From contig CAJTLW010000003.1 of the NCBI GenBank assembly GCA_910577515.1, positions 62,001 through 126,000 on the forward strand: 64,000 bases of DNA. Direction: 5' to 3'. Numbering within the stretch: the first letter of the stretch is position 1; each line of letters begins with the position of its first letter. Of this stretch, positions 8,291 through 16,580 are shown one piece after another. This stretch comes from an uncultured Vampirovibrio sp. (GTDB lineage: Bacteria > Cyanobacteriota > Vampirovibrionia > Gastranaerophilales > Gastranaerophilaceae). The position numbers and the translations under genes were made by a program. The notes under the pieces were generated by a model. It did no database searches and was not told where the DNA came from. It saw nothing but the letters and a program-made list of their open reading frames with translations.

Positions 8291-9921
8291 ATATAACAGG
8301 CATAAGCAAATCTGATTTAAAATGGCAGATTGAACATAATCAGGATAAATGCACGCTATGCGGGAAATGCGCCGCAGTCTGCACAATGGGTGCAATTAAA
8401 GCGGATGTTCAAAAAAGGCGTAAAGTAATATCAAGAGGCGATTGCCCGACTCCTGAAGTGTCTGAAACCGTTGTTCCTGTTATAAAGCAGATTGTAACAA
8501 GCTCTAAAAACTGTGTAGGGTGCGAGCTTTGTGCAAAAGTTTGCCCTAATGAAGCGATAAAACCCGTTTATAACGATAAAAACAGGGTAAACGTTAAATA
8601 CAGAGCGCTAAATGCCGAATCCCCAAAAAGAGGCGGCAGAACAAACCTTCATACGGAAGGCAGAACCCTTGATAAAATTAAAATCGGGCGTATTTCGCAA
8701 ATGACAGACCCTTCGCTTGATGCACTCCGCCATACTTTTGAGCTTTTGGCACCGTTTGGAAGGGTGTTGCCGCCTGAAAATCTGCCGTTTAGCGTGGATG
8801 AATCCGGAAATTTAAAGATTGATAAGAAAATTCCCACAACCCGCTGGATTTACCCGATTATTATAGGCGATATGTCAATAGGAGCGCTATCTCCAAGGCT
8901 TTGGGAAGCAATTTGTATAGCAGTTGCTTATCTAAATGAAGTACACAATCTGCCAATACGTATGTGTACAGGGGAAGGCGGCGTTCCTGAAAAACTGTTA
9001 AAATCAAAATATTTAAAATATATGATTTTACAAATAGCTTCAGGGCATTTCGGGTGGAACAGAATTATAAATTCAATGCCCGAAATGGTTGAAGACCCCG
9101 CAGGCATTTTAATTAAAATCGGACAGGGTGCAAAACCCGGCGACGGCGGGCTTTTGCTTTCCAAGAAGGTTGAAAAACATATTCAGGAAATCAGAGGTGT
9201 TCCAAAATCTGACCTGCTTTCTCCTCCAAACCATCAGGGACTTTATTCAATTGAAGAATCTGTTCAAAAAATGTTTCTTTCAATGAATGCGGCATTTAAA
9301 TTCAAAGTGCCTGTTGCAATTAAGGTAGCGGCAAGTGTTACAAGCGTTTCAGTTTATAATAACCTTCTGCGTGACCCTTACGATATTGTTGGCGGCTTCT
9401 TCTTAGACGGTATTGCAGGCGGCACGGGCGCAGCGCACGAAACATCTCTTGATCATACGGGCCATCCGATAGTTTCTCGTCTTCGTGATTGTTATAATGC
9501 GGCAGTGCATCAGGGAAAACAGGGTCAAATTCCGCTTTGGGCGGCAGGAGGCCTTGGGATGAGCGGAAATCTTGCGGCAGATGCTTTTAAGATGATATGC
9601 CTTGGCGCAAACGGTGTATTTACAGGGCGTTTAATGCTTCAAATAGCAGGATGCCTTGGAAACGACTTGGGTAAATGCAATGCTTGTAATACAGGCCTTT
9701 GCCCCGCAGGGCTTACCACACAGCATCCGATTTTAATGAAAAGGCTTGATATAGATAAGGTTGCACAAAATATTGTAAATTATTTCCTTGCAACCCATAC
9801 GGAATTAAAGAAACTCATGGCGCCTATCGGAAACTCAACATTACCTGTGGGCAGGTCTGATGCTTTAATTACGGTTGATAAAAATGTGGCCGAAAGGCTT
9901 GGAATACAGCATGTTTGCTAA
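8278..9921 (+). CDS. Glutamate synthase central/FMN subunit with ferredoxin domain
   Basis: 547 aa. The N-terminus carries two 4Fe-4S cluster motifs, CTLCGKCAAVC near residue 26 and CVGCELCAKVC near residue 80, then the FMN-binding glutamate synthase barrel (RMCTGEGGVPEKLL, IKIGQGAKPGDGG, DGIAGGTGAAHETSLDHTG, WAAGGLGMSGNLAADAFKMICLGANGV). It reductively combines 2-oxoglutarate with ammonia channelled from the upstream subunit. This is the archaeal-type GltB architecture, with electrons probably from ferredoxin or from the downstream flavoprotein. Overlaps the gene before it and lies 19 bases before the next. Confidence 0.92.
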   Translation: METVDITGISKSDLKWQIEHNQDKCTLCGKCAAVCTMGAIKADVQKRRKVISRGDCPTPEVSETVVPVIKQIVTSSKNCVGCELCAKVCPNEAIKPVYNDKNRVNVKYRALNAESPKRGGRTNLHTEGRTLDKIKIGRISQMTDPSLDALRHTFELLAPFGRVLPPENLPFSVDESGNLKIDKKIPTTRWIYPIIIGDMSIGALSPRLWEAICIAVAYLNEVHNLPIRMCTGEGGVPEKLLKSKYLKYMILQIASGHFGWNRIINSMPEMVEDPAGILIKIGQGAKPGDGGLLLSKKVEKHIQEIRGVPKSDLLSPPNHQGLYSIEESVQKMFLSMNAAFKFKVPVAIKVAASVTSVSVYNNLLRDPYDIVGGFFLDGIAGGTGAAHETSLDHTGHPIVSRLRDCYNAAVHQGKQGQIPLWAAGGLGMSGNLAADAFKMICLGANGVFTGRLMLQIAGCLGNDLGKCNACNTGLCPAGLTTQHPILMKRLDIDKVAQNIVNYFLATHTELKKLMAPIGNSTLPVGRSDALITVDKNVAERLGIQHVC

Positions 9922-9940
9922 ATAAAAGGTTTAAAAATTT

Positions 9941-12295
9941 ATGAATGTTACGATAATTGACAGTTTACAGGATGATAAAAGACTCTCTACGAGGGAACTT
10001 TTAGATTTAATATATGAAAAAATAAACCTCGGGTTTAATGAATTTAAAATTCTTGCTTCAGGCCAGCACGATATAGGCGGCCCGTTGTGGAGCAAAAATA
10101 AAGCAGGTGACAATATACCGCTTGTATTCCACGTTACAAACCCTGGGCAGCGTGTAGGCTCTATGGGTATGACCGGAACAAAGATTGTTGTTCATGGTTC
10201 AGCCCCTGCTGATGTAGGCTGGTTAAATTCGGGTGCTGAAATTACCGTACTTGGGGATGGCGGCGATACAACTGCCCATTGCTGTGCGGGCGGAAAAATT
10301 TATGTTGGAGGAAGGGTTGGAACCCGCTCTGGTGCTTTGATGAAGCATGACCCTAAATTTGAAGAACCTGAATTTTGGGTATTAAAAAATACAGGCTCAT
10401 TTTCTTTTGAATTTATGGGCGGTGGCAAGGCTGTTGTTTGCGGATATGAGTGTGAAAATTTAAAATCTGTTTTATCAAACCGCTCCTGCTGCGGCATGGT
10501 AGGGGGCGTGGTTTATGTTCGGGGAAATGTTGAAGGTTTAACCTCAGATGTTGATATTTATCCTTTGAATGAAGATGATAAAGAGTTCTTATCTAAAGGT
10601 TTAAAAACTTTCTTAAAAGAAATTGAAAAACCTGAAATCTATGACGAATTAACGGATTTCAATCACTGGCAAAAGATACTTGCAAAGCCTTATGATAAGA
10701 AAAAATTTGTGCCGGAGCTTTCAATATCTGAATTTCGCAAACAAAAATGGGTAAAAGGCGGAATATTTTCTGAATTTTTCGGTTCTGAAAATGAAGTAAT
10801 AGATTTGATTAATACAGGTGAAAATCGCCTCAGAATACCATCTTGGGATAATAATTTAAAAACTCCTCCTTGTGAATTTGACTGCCCTGTGTCAATTCCA
10901 ACCCAAAAACGCATTGCGCTTTTGAGGGAAGGAAAAATTCAGGAAGCTCTTAATCTTATATATCAATATTCGCCGTTCCCGGGGTCTGTTTGCGGGCAGG
11001 TTTGCCCAAATCTTTGTATGCAGACATGCTCAAGACGCGCTGTAGATGAAGAAATTAAGGTAGCAGAGCTTGGCATTAAATCTTTTGAAAATATTGACCT
11101 TGGCGAATTTAAACCAACAAAAGGCAAAACCGTTGCAATAATAGGCGGTGGGGTTTCAGGCTTATCTTGTGCGTGGAATTTAATGCACCTTGGCTATAGT
11201 GTTGAAATTTTTGAAAAAGATATTGAAATCGGCGGAAAACTAAGACAAGTTATTCCTGCTGAAAGATTAAACCAGGATATTTTAAATATCGAGCTTGAAA
11301 TCTTAAAAAACTCTGTTTTAATGGCCGGGGGTAAAATTCAAACCTCTTACAATGTGGATAGCGATGAATTTAACCGTATAAAAGATGATTATGATGCGGT
11401 TGTAGTGGCTGTTGGCGCCCAAAATCCTTTTGTATTGCCTGTAGAAGGCAAGGAAAGGATTATAAAAGGGCTTGATTTTCTAAAAGAAATAAACAAAGGA
11501 AATAAATTTTCGGTAGGGGAAAATGTTGTTGTAATCGGTGCCGGAAATGCCGCAATGGATGTAGTTTTAGGTGCTTATAAAACGGGGGCAAAAAACGTTA
11601 CCGCGATAGATATTCAAAAGCCTGCCGCCTTTGAAAAGGAAATTGAAGCAGCAAAAAAACTTGGGGCAAAGATAATGTATCCATGTTTTACGGAAAAAGT
11701 AACCGAAGAAGGTGTATATTTAACCAACGGTACACTCTTAAAGGCAGACAGTGTTATCATTGCAATCGGAGATAGGTCAGACCTAAATTTTGTTCAAGAT
11801 GAATTTTTAAATGACAGAAAGCAGCCTGTGCTAAATGAATTTAACCAAAGCGATGCAGCTGAAAACGTATTTTTTGCAGGAGATGTAATAAAACAGGGGC
11901 TTTTCTGCGATGGCATTGGCCAAGGGCGTGGTGTAGCTTTAAATATAGATTGTTATTTAACAGGAAAGCCGCTTAAAGTCTATAAAAGCGGTAAGAAAAT
12001 CCAGCCAAATGAAGTAAAAGATGCATACTATAAAACTTTGAAAAAAAGCGAAATATGCAGCCTTGACACATTAGATGAAACAAAAAGATGCTTAAGCTGT
12101 GCAGGATGTCGTGATTGCAAAATGTGCCTCACAAGCTGCCCGAGAGGTGCTATTGAGCGTGTAGAGTTTCAAAATGCTGACGGCACAACAGCTTTTGCCT
12201 ATATTTCAGATGAAAAGAAATGTATAGGCTGCGGCATTTGTGCAGGCGTTTGCCCTTGTGGTATCTGGACAATGAAAAGTCAGCTTGAAGGATAA
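9941..12295 (+). CDS. Glutamate synthase GXGXG domain fused to GltD-type flavoprotein and ferredoxin
   Basis: 784 aa fusion. Residues about 1-240 form the GXGXG beta-helix domain of glutamate synthase (GMTGTKIVVHGSAPADVGW, CCAGGKIYVGGRVG). Then an N-terminal GltD Fe-S region (CEFDCPVS, CGQVCPNLCMQTCSR), an FAD site (IIGGGVSGLSCAWN) and an NAD(P)H site (VVIGAGNAAMDVV), and finally two 4Fe-4S motifs (CKMCLTSCPRGA and CIGCGICAGVCPCG) near the C-terminus. Together with the two upstream genes it makes a full NAD(P)H- or ferredoxin-linked glutamate synthase. Fusing the GXGXG and reductase parts in one chain is less common than separate subunits. Confidence 0.9.
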   Translation: MNVTIIDSLQDDKRLSTRELLDLIYEKINLGFNEFKILASGQHDIGGPLWSKNKAGDNIPLVFHVTNPGQRVGSMGMTGTKIVVHGSAPADVGWLNSGAEITVLGDGGDTTAHCCAGGKIYVGGRVGTRSGALMKHDPKFEEPEFWVLKNTGSFSFEFMGGGKAVVCGYECENLKSVLSNRSCCGMVGGVVYVRGNVEGLTSDVDIYPLNEDDKEFLSKGLKTFLKEIEKPEIYDELTDFNHWQKILAKPYDKKKFVPELSISEFRKQKWVKGGIFSEFFGSENEVIDLINTGENRLRIPSWDNNLKTPPCEFDCPVSIPTQKRIALLREGKIQEALNLIYQYSPFPGSVCGQVCPNLCMQTCSRRAVDEEIKVAELGIKSFENIDLGEFKPTKGKTVAIIGGGVSGLSCAWNLMHLGYSVEIFEKDIEIGGKLRQVIPAERLNQDILNIELEILKNSVLMAGGKIQTSYNVDSDEFNRIKDDYDAVVVAVGAQNPFVLPVEGKERIIKGLDFLKEINKGNKFSVGENVVVIGAGNAAMDVVLGAYKTGAKNVTAIDIQKPAAFEKEIEAAKKLGAKIMYPCFTEKVTEEGVYLTNGTLLKADSVIIAIGDRSDLNFVQDEFLNDRKQPVLNEFNQSDAAENVFFAGDVIKQGLFCDGIGQGRGVALNIDCYLTGKPLKVYKSGKKIQPNEVKDAYYKTLKKSEICSLDTLDETKRCLSCAGCRDCKMCLTSCPRGAIERVEFQNADGTTAFAYISDEKKCIGCGICAGVCPCGIWTMKSQLEG

Positions 12296-12309
12296 ATTTT
12301 CCAATAAAA

Positions 12310-12405
12310 AATGTGAGCCATCAAAATCTTTTTATCCCGCCCGAAATTTTTTATATCGCAACCCCGAATAAAGATGGCAGGTGGTTTTGTTGACTCACAT
12401 TATCA
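12310..12405 (-). ncRNA. Candidate rod-like structured RNA or complex terminator
   Basis: The 199-base gap between the glutamate synthase operon and tcdA holds nested inverted repeats: AATGTGAG (about 12310) with CTCACATT (about 12397), extended imperfectly, and inside them ATCTTTTTAT with ATAAAGAT. Read on the minus strand the rod ends in TTTTTT, so this could be a minus-strand RNA of about 100 nt with its own terminator, or an elaborate tcdA terminator. A small extra hairpin (CATGTT/AACATG) lies at about 12404-12426. No conserved SRP apical loop is seen. Family unknown. Confidence 0.4.
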
Positions 12406-12494
12406 TGTTAAACCATATTCAACATGCTTTTATCGCCCAAAAGTATTAGCCTAAAAGTATTATTTTGAAAAACCAGGCATTCCAAGGCTTTGAG

Positions 12495-13301
12495 CTATTT
12501 TTTATTAAAAAACTGATTGTAACAAGTTTTTAATATATAATCCGCCATTAGGTACCCCGCAACTGCAGGAACGGCGGGCGTTGACGCCGGGGTAAATTTT
12601 GTAAATTCTACACTTAATCCATCCGCATCTTCAATATGTTCCTGCACTTTGATTTTACGTTCATTATGCGGTTTTTCGCTACTTGAAACGACGGTAAGTC
12701 CCTCTTCAATATTTGCATATTTTTTTAATTTATGAATTACATTTTTTGTAAAAGAGTCACCCCCGCCGCCATTTTCCTTAATTTTTGAAATATCTGATAC
12801 AAAAAGCTTAGCTGCATCCATTCTGTTTCCGGCGCCAAAAGATGAAACTGCCTGAATATTGTTATCTTTGGCATATTTTAAAAGTTCGACCTTTGATTTA
12901 ACCGTATCTATAGCATCCACTATAAAATCTGCACCTTTGCCATTTTGAGTATCCGGTGCAAATTTTCCTGAAAATACTTTATCCTGAACATTTTCTGCAA
13001 AAAAACCATCATAAATTTGAACCAGAATTTCGGGATTTATATCTGAAAGCCTTTCTTTAAACACTTCAGTTTTTTTACGTCCTACGGTTGAATGCAAGGC
13101 GATAAGCTGCCTGTTTATGTTTGAAGTACTCACATTGTCAAAATCTACAATTAAAAAATGCCCGACCCCCGCCCGTGCTAAAGCATCAAGCGCAAACCCT
13201 CCGACCCCGCCAAGGCCAAACACCGCAATTTTTAACCCTTTCAGGTATTCTTGAAACTCTTCTCCCCAATACAATTCATTTCTTGAAAAAATCTCATCCA
13301 T
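12495..13301 (-). CDS. tcdA: tRNA threonylcarbamoyladenosine dehydratase (TcdA/ThiF-like)
   Basis: 268 aa. An E1-like enzyme that uses ATP to cyclise t6A37 to ct6A in tRNA. Shows the family's N-terminal FSRNELYWGEE, ATP-binding GLGGVGGFALDALARAGVG, DFDNVSTSNINRQ, and VDAIDTVKSKVELL. It lacks the C-terminal rhodanese or ubiquitin-transfer parts of ThiF/MoeB. Sua5, which starts the same modification pathway, is at 2930-3478. Four bases downstream of the ABC permease on the same strand, so possibly co-transcribed. Confidence 0.88.
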   Translation of the reverse strand: MDEIFSRNELYWGEEFQEYLKGLKIAVFGLGGVGGFALDALARAGVGHFLIVDFDNVSTSNINRQLIALHSTVGRKKTEVFKERLSDINPEILVQIYDGFFAENVQDKVFSGKFAPDTQNGKGADFIVDAIDTVKSKVELLKYAKDNNIQAVSSFGAGNRMDAAKLFVSDISKIKENGGGGDSFTKNVIHKLKKYANIEEGLTVVSSSEKPHNERKIKVQEHIEDADGLSVEFTKFTPASTPAVPAVAGYLMADYILKTCYNQFFNKK

Positions 13302-13304
13302 GAC

Positions 13305-14144
13305 TTACCCTTTCACAGCGCCTTCTGTTGAGCCTTGGATGAAATATTTTTGAAGGGCAAGGAAAAATATTACAATCGGGATAATTGAAACCATTGAGCC
13401 TGCTGCAATAAGTCTGTAATTGGCACTGAATGCCCCCTGAAGGTCATTTATTCCGACAGGAAGTGTATAAAGAGCATCTTTTGTTAAAATAATGCTTGGC
13501 CATAAAAATTCGCCCCAGCTTCCAATAAATGTAAAAATCGCTAAAACTGCTAAAGATGGCTTAATTAATGGCAATAACACCTTTAAAAATATTTGAAGTG
13601 AATTGCACCCATCTATTACGGCTGATTCCTCAAGTTCTTTTGGTATTGCTAAAAATGCCTGTCTTAAAAGGAAAATCCCGAAAGCATTAACCGCAAATGG
13701 CAAAATAAGCCCCAAATAACCGTTAAAATTACTGTAAGAATCTGTTAGGTTTAATTTTAAGGTGATAATGTAAATAGGAAGCATAATGGCCTGAAACGGC
13801 ACCATAATGGTTGCTAAAACCCCGAAAAATGCAAGGTTTTTGCCTGCAAAATTCATCCTTGCCAGAGGATAAGCGGCAAGGGCTGAAAAAATAAGGTTTA
13901 AAATAACGGTAAAAAATGCCACAATAAAGCTGTTTATAGCATATCCTACAATAGGTACCAATACTAAAACGAGCCTGAAATTTTCAAAAGTAAAATCTTC
14001 CGGGATAAATACCGGAGGATATTGAAATATATTTTCTCCTGCACCCTTTAAGGCCGTTGATGTCAGCCATAAAAAAGGCAAAAGACATAAGGCGCATACT
14101 GCAATTAAAATTATATGAATTAAAAAACCTTTAATATGCTTCAT
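13305..14144 (-). CDS. Carbohydrate ABC transporter permease (MalG/UgpE type)
   Basis: 279 aa, six predicted membrane helices, N-terminal hydrophobic segment, and the EAA cytoplasmic loop EESAVIDGCNSLQIFLKVLLP that docks on the ATPase. Family members import oligosaccharides or glycerol-3-phosphate-like substrates. Partner permease is immediately upstream (6 bases). No substrate-binding protein or ATPase is encoded nearby, so the substrate cannot be named. Confidence 0.88.
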   Translation of the reverse strand: MKHIKGFLIHIILIAVCALCLLPFLWLTSTALKGAGENIFQYPPVFIPEDFTFENFRLVLVLVPIVGYAINSFIVAFFTVILNLIFSALAAYPLARMNFAGKNLAFFGVLATIMVPFQAIMLPIYIITLKLNLTDSYSNFNGYLGLILPFAVNAFGIFLLRQAFLAIPKELEESAVIDGCNSLQIFLKVLLPLIKPSLAVLAIFTFIGSWGEFLWPSIILTKDALYTLPVGINDLQGAFSANYRLIAAGSMVSIIPIVIFFLALQKYFIQGSTEGAVKG

Positions 14145-14150
14145 ATCTGC

Positions 14151-15020
14151 CTACAATCCATATTTTTTCCGCTCGAAACACAAAATATTTATTATTGAAA
14201 ATATCATAACAACAATAAGTAAAACCACACATGCTGCTGAAGCAAGGCCTATATCAAGGTTTTCAAACGCTCTTTCATAGATATAATAAACGATTGTTTT
14301 GGTTGAATCTAAAGGCCCGCCTTTTGTCATAACATAAATTTCAACAAATACTTTTAAGGCTGAAATCGCGCTTATTGTTGAAACAAGGGCAATTGTGGGC
14401 ATAAGGTGTGGAATAGTTACGGTTAAATGTTTTTGAAATTCATTTGCCCCATCTATCTCTGCCGCTTCATAAAGCTCTTTAGGCACACTCATTAATGAAG
14501 CAAGGTATATCATCATATAGTATCCTACCCCTTTAAATATTGTGACCAAGGCAACTGAAATCATCGCCACTCTCGGGCTTGAAAGCCAACTGATTTGTGG
14601 CAGATTTAATATTTCCATAAAATAATTTAAAAGCCCATTTGGTGCATAAAGCCATTTAAAAGCAATTGCAACCACAACAATAGACACTACAACCGGAAGA
14701 TAAATTATAAGTTTATAAAAAGTCTTCCCTCTGATTTTCTGGTTTATTAAAATTGCAAGAAATAAAGGAAAAACAACCAGAAATGGTGTAGTTAAAATCA
14801 AAAAATAAAATGTATTAATTAAAGATTTTACGAAAACCGGCGAATGATATAAGGTTTTATAATTTGAAAGTGTGCCAAAAACCGGCGTATAAATGTCGTT
14901 TGAATAATCCTGAAAACTGTAAATTATGGTTTGAAAAAACGGCAAAAAGAAAAATATTGTAAGCAACAATATTGCAGGGAATAAAAATAAATACGGGGTA
15001 ATTTTCCAATTATTTTGCAT
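14151..15020 (-). CDS. Carbohydrate ABC transporter permease (MalF/UgpA type)
   Basis: 289 aa with six predicted helices and the EAA loop YEAAEIDGANEFQKHLTVTIPHLMP. It pairs with the MalG-type permease at 13305-14144 to form the membrane channel of a CUT1-class sugar importer. No binding protein or ATPase gene is adjacent. Confidence 0.88.
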   Translation of the reverse strand: MQNNWKITPYLFLFPAILLLTIFFFLPFFQTIIYSFQDYSNDIYTPVFGTLSNYKTLYHSPVFVKSLINTFYFLILTTPFLVVFPLFLAILINQKIRGKTFYKLIIYLPVVVSIVVVAIAFKWLYAPNGLLNYFMEILNLPQISWLSSPRVAMISVALVTIFKGVGYYMMIYLASLMSVPKELYEAAEIDGANEFQKHLTVTIPHLMPTIALVSTISAISALKVFVEIYVMTKGGPLDSTKTIVYYIYERAFENLDIGLASAACVVLLIVVMIFSIINILCFERKKYGL

Positions 15021-15107
15021 ATCTTAATAATAATTCAATCTTAACAAAAATTAAACACCCTGTAGGGCGTTTTCAACCGTATGGGCGGTTTTTTGGATAT
15101 AATCTTC

Positions 15108-15134
15108 AAAAGTTTTTAAAAAAATGTTATAATA
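15108..15134 (+). promoter_or_regulatory. Probable promoter for the 71-aa orphan gene
   Basis: TTCAAA, 17 bases, then TATAAT (near 15129), about 90 bases before the ATG at 15227. A small terminator-like hairpin (AACCG/CGGTT followed by T6) lies just upstream near 15077-15098; nothing on the plus strand obviously needs it. Confidence 0.45.
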
Positions 15135-15226
15135 ATTAAGTTGTTGTTGATATTTTTTAAAGAAAATATAGCAAAAAAATTTTATTTTGTGTTTTGTATC
15201 TAATGTGTTTGTGAAGGGATAAAATT

Positions 15227-15442
15227 ATGATTGAGCCTATCTCATTAAATTGCAGCGGGAAGCGTGGAATTAATTTTAAAGGGCAAGACAATAATTTTAA
15301 AGGAATAACTTCATCTTTGCCCGAAGTTCAAAGTCTAAGCGCAAGAGAAGCTTATAGCCAGGCTGTAAGTTCAACAGAAAAAACCCAAAAAGAATTTGTG
15401 GCACCTGCAGGTGTTGGGGAAAATCTTAATATAATTGGCTAA
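15227..15442 (+). CDS. Small orphan protein with FKG signature (71 aa)
   Basis: MIEPISLNCSGKRGINFKGQD... Polar, Ser/Gln-rich and probably disordered. The N-terminal segment carries two NFKG motifs, similar to short N-terminal segments of three other unrelated proteins here (16581, 38378, 52614). A GAAGGG ribosome-binding site precedes the ATG. No domain recognised. See the finding on the shared signature. Confidence 0.6.
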   Translation: MIEPISLNCSGKRGINFKGQDNNFKGITSSLPEVQSLSAREAYSQAVSSTEKTQKEFVAPAGVGENLNIIG

Positions 15443-15461
15443 AATACCTTTTAATTAAGCT

Positions 15462-16514
15462 CTATCTTACGAATAATGATTTAAAGGCGCGCTTTAGCGT
15501 ATAAAAATCTATTGAAAAGATGATTGAAAAAATCATCTTTTTTACATTTAACGTGTTAAATCTTGATACAAAATAATTATAGTTTTTAAAAATGAACTTT
15601 AGAATATCAAGCCTTATCCTTTTGTTATATCCGATATAAAGCTTAATGCAATCCGGTTTTAGATATCTGAAATTTCCTATTACAGGATTAGCAGATGATA
15701 AATTTGTTTTATGGCGTCTGTATGCAAATAATGGGGCTGAAATTAAGGCAGAGCCTCCGATTAAATGCAAAAATGTGAATGCAATTTTATCAGCACCCTT
15801 CATCCAGTCTTTCGGGGTTGGATATTTTAATAAAAAATCAGCTGCTGATTTTCTCATCATGGCAGAAGTTGTAGGCCCCCAAGCCCAATTGCCGAATTTT
15901 ACACTTTTATTATCTAAAACCTTGATGTCGAAATTTTCAATTTTTTCTTTTAAGCTGAAAATTTCATCTTCATCCTTTAATTTTGTGCAAAAGTCCTCGT
16001 TTTTATACCCGCTTGAAGCTAAAGACACAAGTGAATGCACAGTGGAATTTTCATCAATTTCAAACTGTGCGGCGCTTGTAAACGCAACGGATGTATTTAA
16101 ATGCACCATAAGATGGCACATTAAATATTCAGGCATTAAAACGTCATCCGCATCAATCAAAGATACAAATTCACCTTCCGCAATTTTTAAACCTTCTAAA
16201 AATGACCCGAACTGCCCTAAATTTTCACTGTTGTGGATAATTTTATATTTTTTATCTGAAATTTTTAGCGGTTTAAAAATTTTTTCTATAAAATTTTTAT
16301 CAAAAAGGTTATCTAAAAATTCTTTTGTATTATCTGTTGAACAATCATTTACAATAATTACTTCAAAGTTTTTATAGGTCTGATTTTCAATAGATTGAAT
16401 TAAATCCGGCAAATATTTTGCAAGGTTAAAACAAGTAATAATGATGCTCACCTTTGGTTTTTTAAGCAAGCTGCCAATAATATTCACCTTATTTTTTGAT
16501 AAAAAATTTTGCAT
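15462..16514 (-). CDS. Family 2 (GT-A) glycosyltransferase
   Basis: 350 aa. Begins the GT2 fold near residue 20 with VSIIITCFNLAKYLPDLIQSIENQTY, then IIVNDCSTDNT, and the metal-binding DxD motif as LIDADDVLMPEYL. No transmembrane export channel, so a transferase adding a sugar from a nucleotide donor to a surface glycan is likely; donor and acceptor cannot be told from sequence. Stands alone between two orphan-type genes. Confidence 0.85.
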   Translation of the reverse strand: MQNFLSKNKVNIIGSLLKKPKVSIIITCFNLAKYLPDLIQSIENQTYKNFEVIIVNDCSTDNTKEFLDNLFDKNFIEKIFKPLKISDKKYKIIHNSENLGQFGSFLEGLKIAEGEFVSLIDADDVLMPEYLMCHLMVHLNTSVAFTSAAQFEIDENSTVHSLVSLASSGYKNEDFCTKLKDEDEIFSLKEKIENFDIKVLDNKSVKFGNWAWGPTTSAMMRKSAADFLLKYPTPKDWMKGADKIAFTFLHLIGGSALISAPLFAYRRHKTNLSSANPVIGNFRYLKPDCIKLYIGYNKRIRLDILKFIFKNYNYFVSRFNTLNVKKMIFSIIFSIDFYTLKRAFKSLFVR

Positions 16515-16580
16515 AAATAAATTCTAGCATATTTTGTAATATTTTAGGCAAATTTTATAATTTTTTGGTTTATAAAAAAT

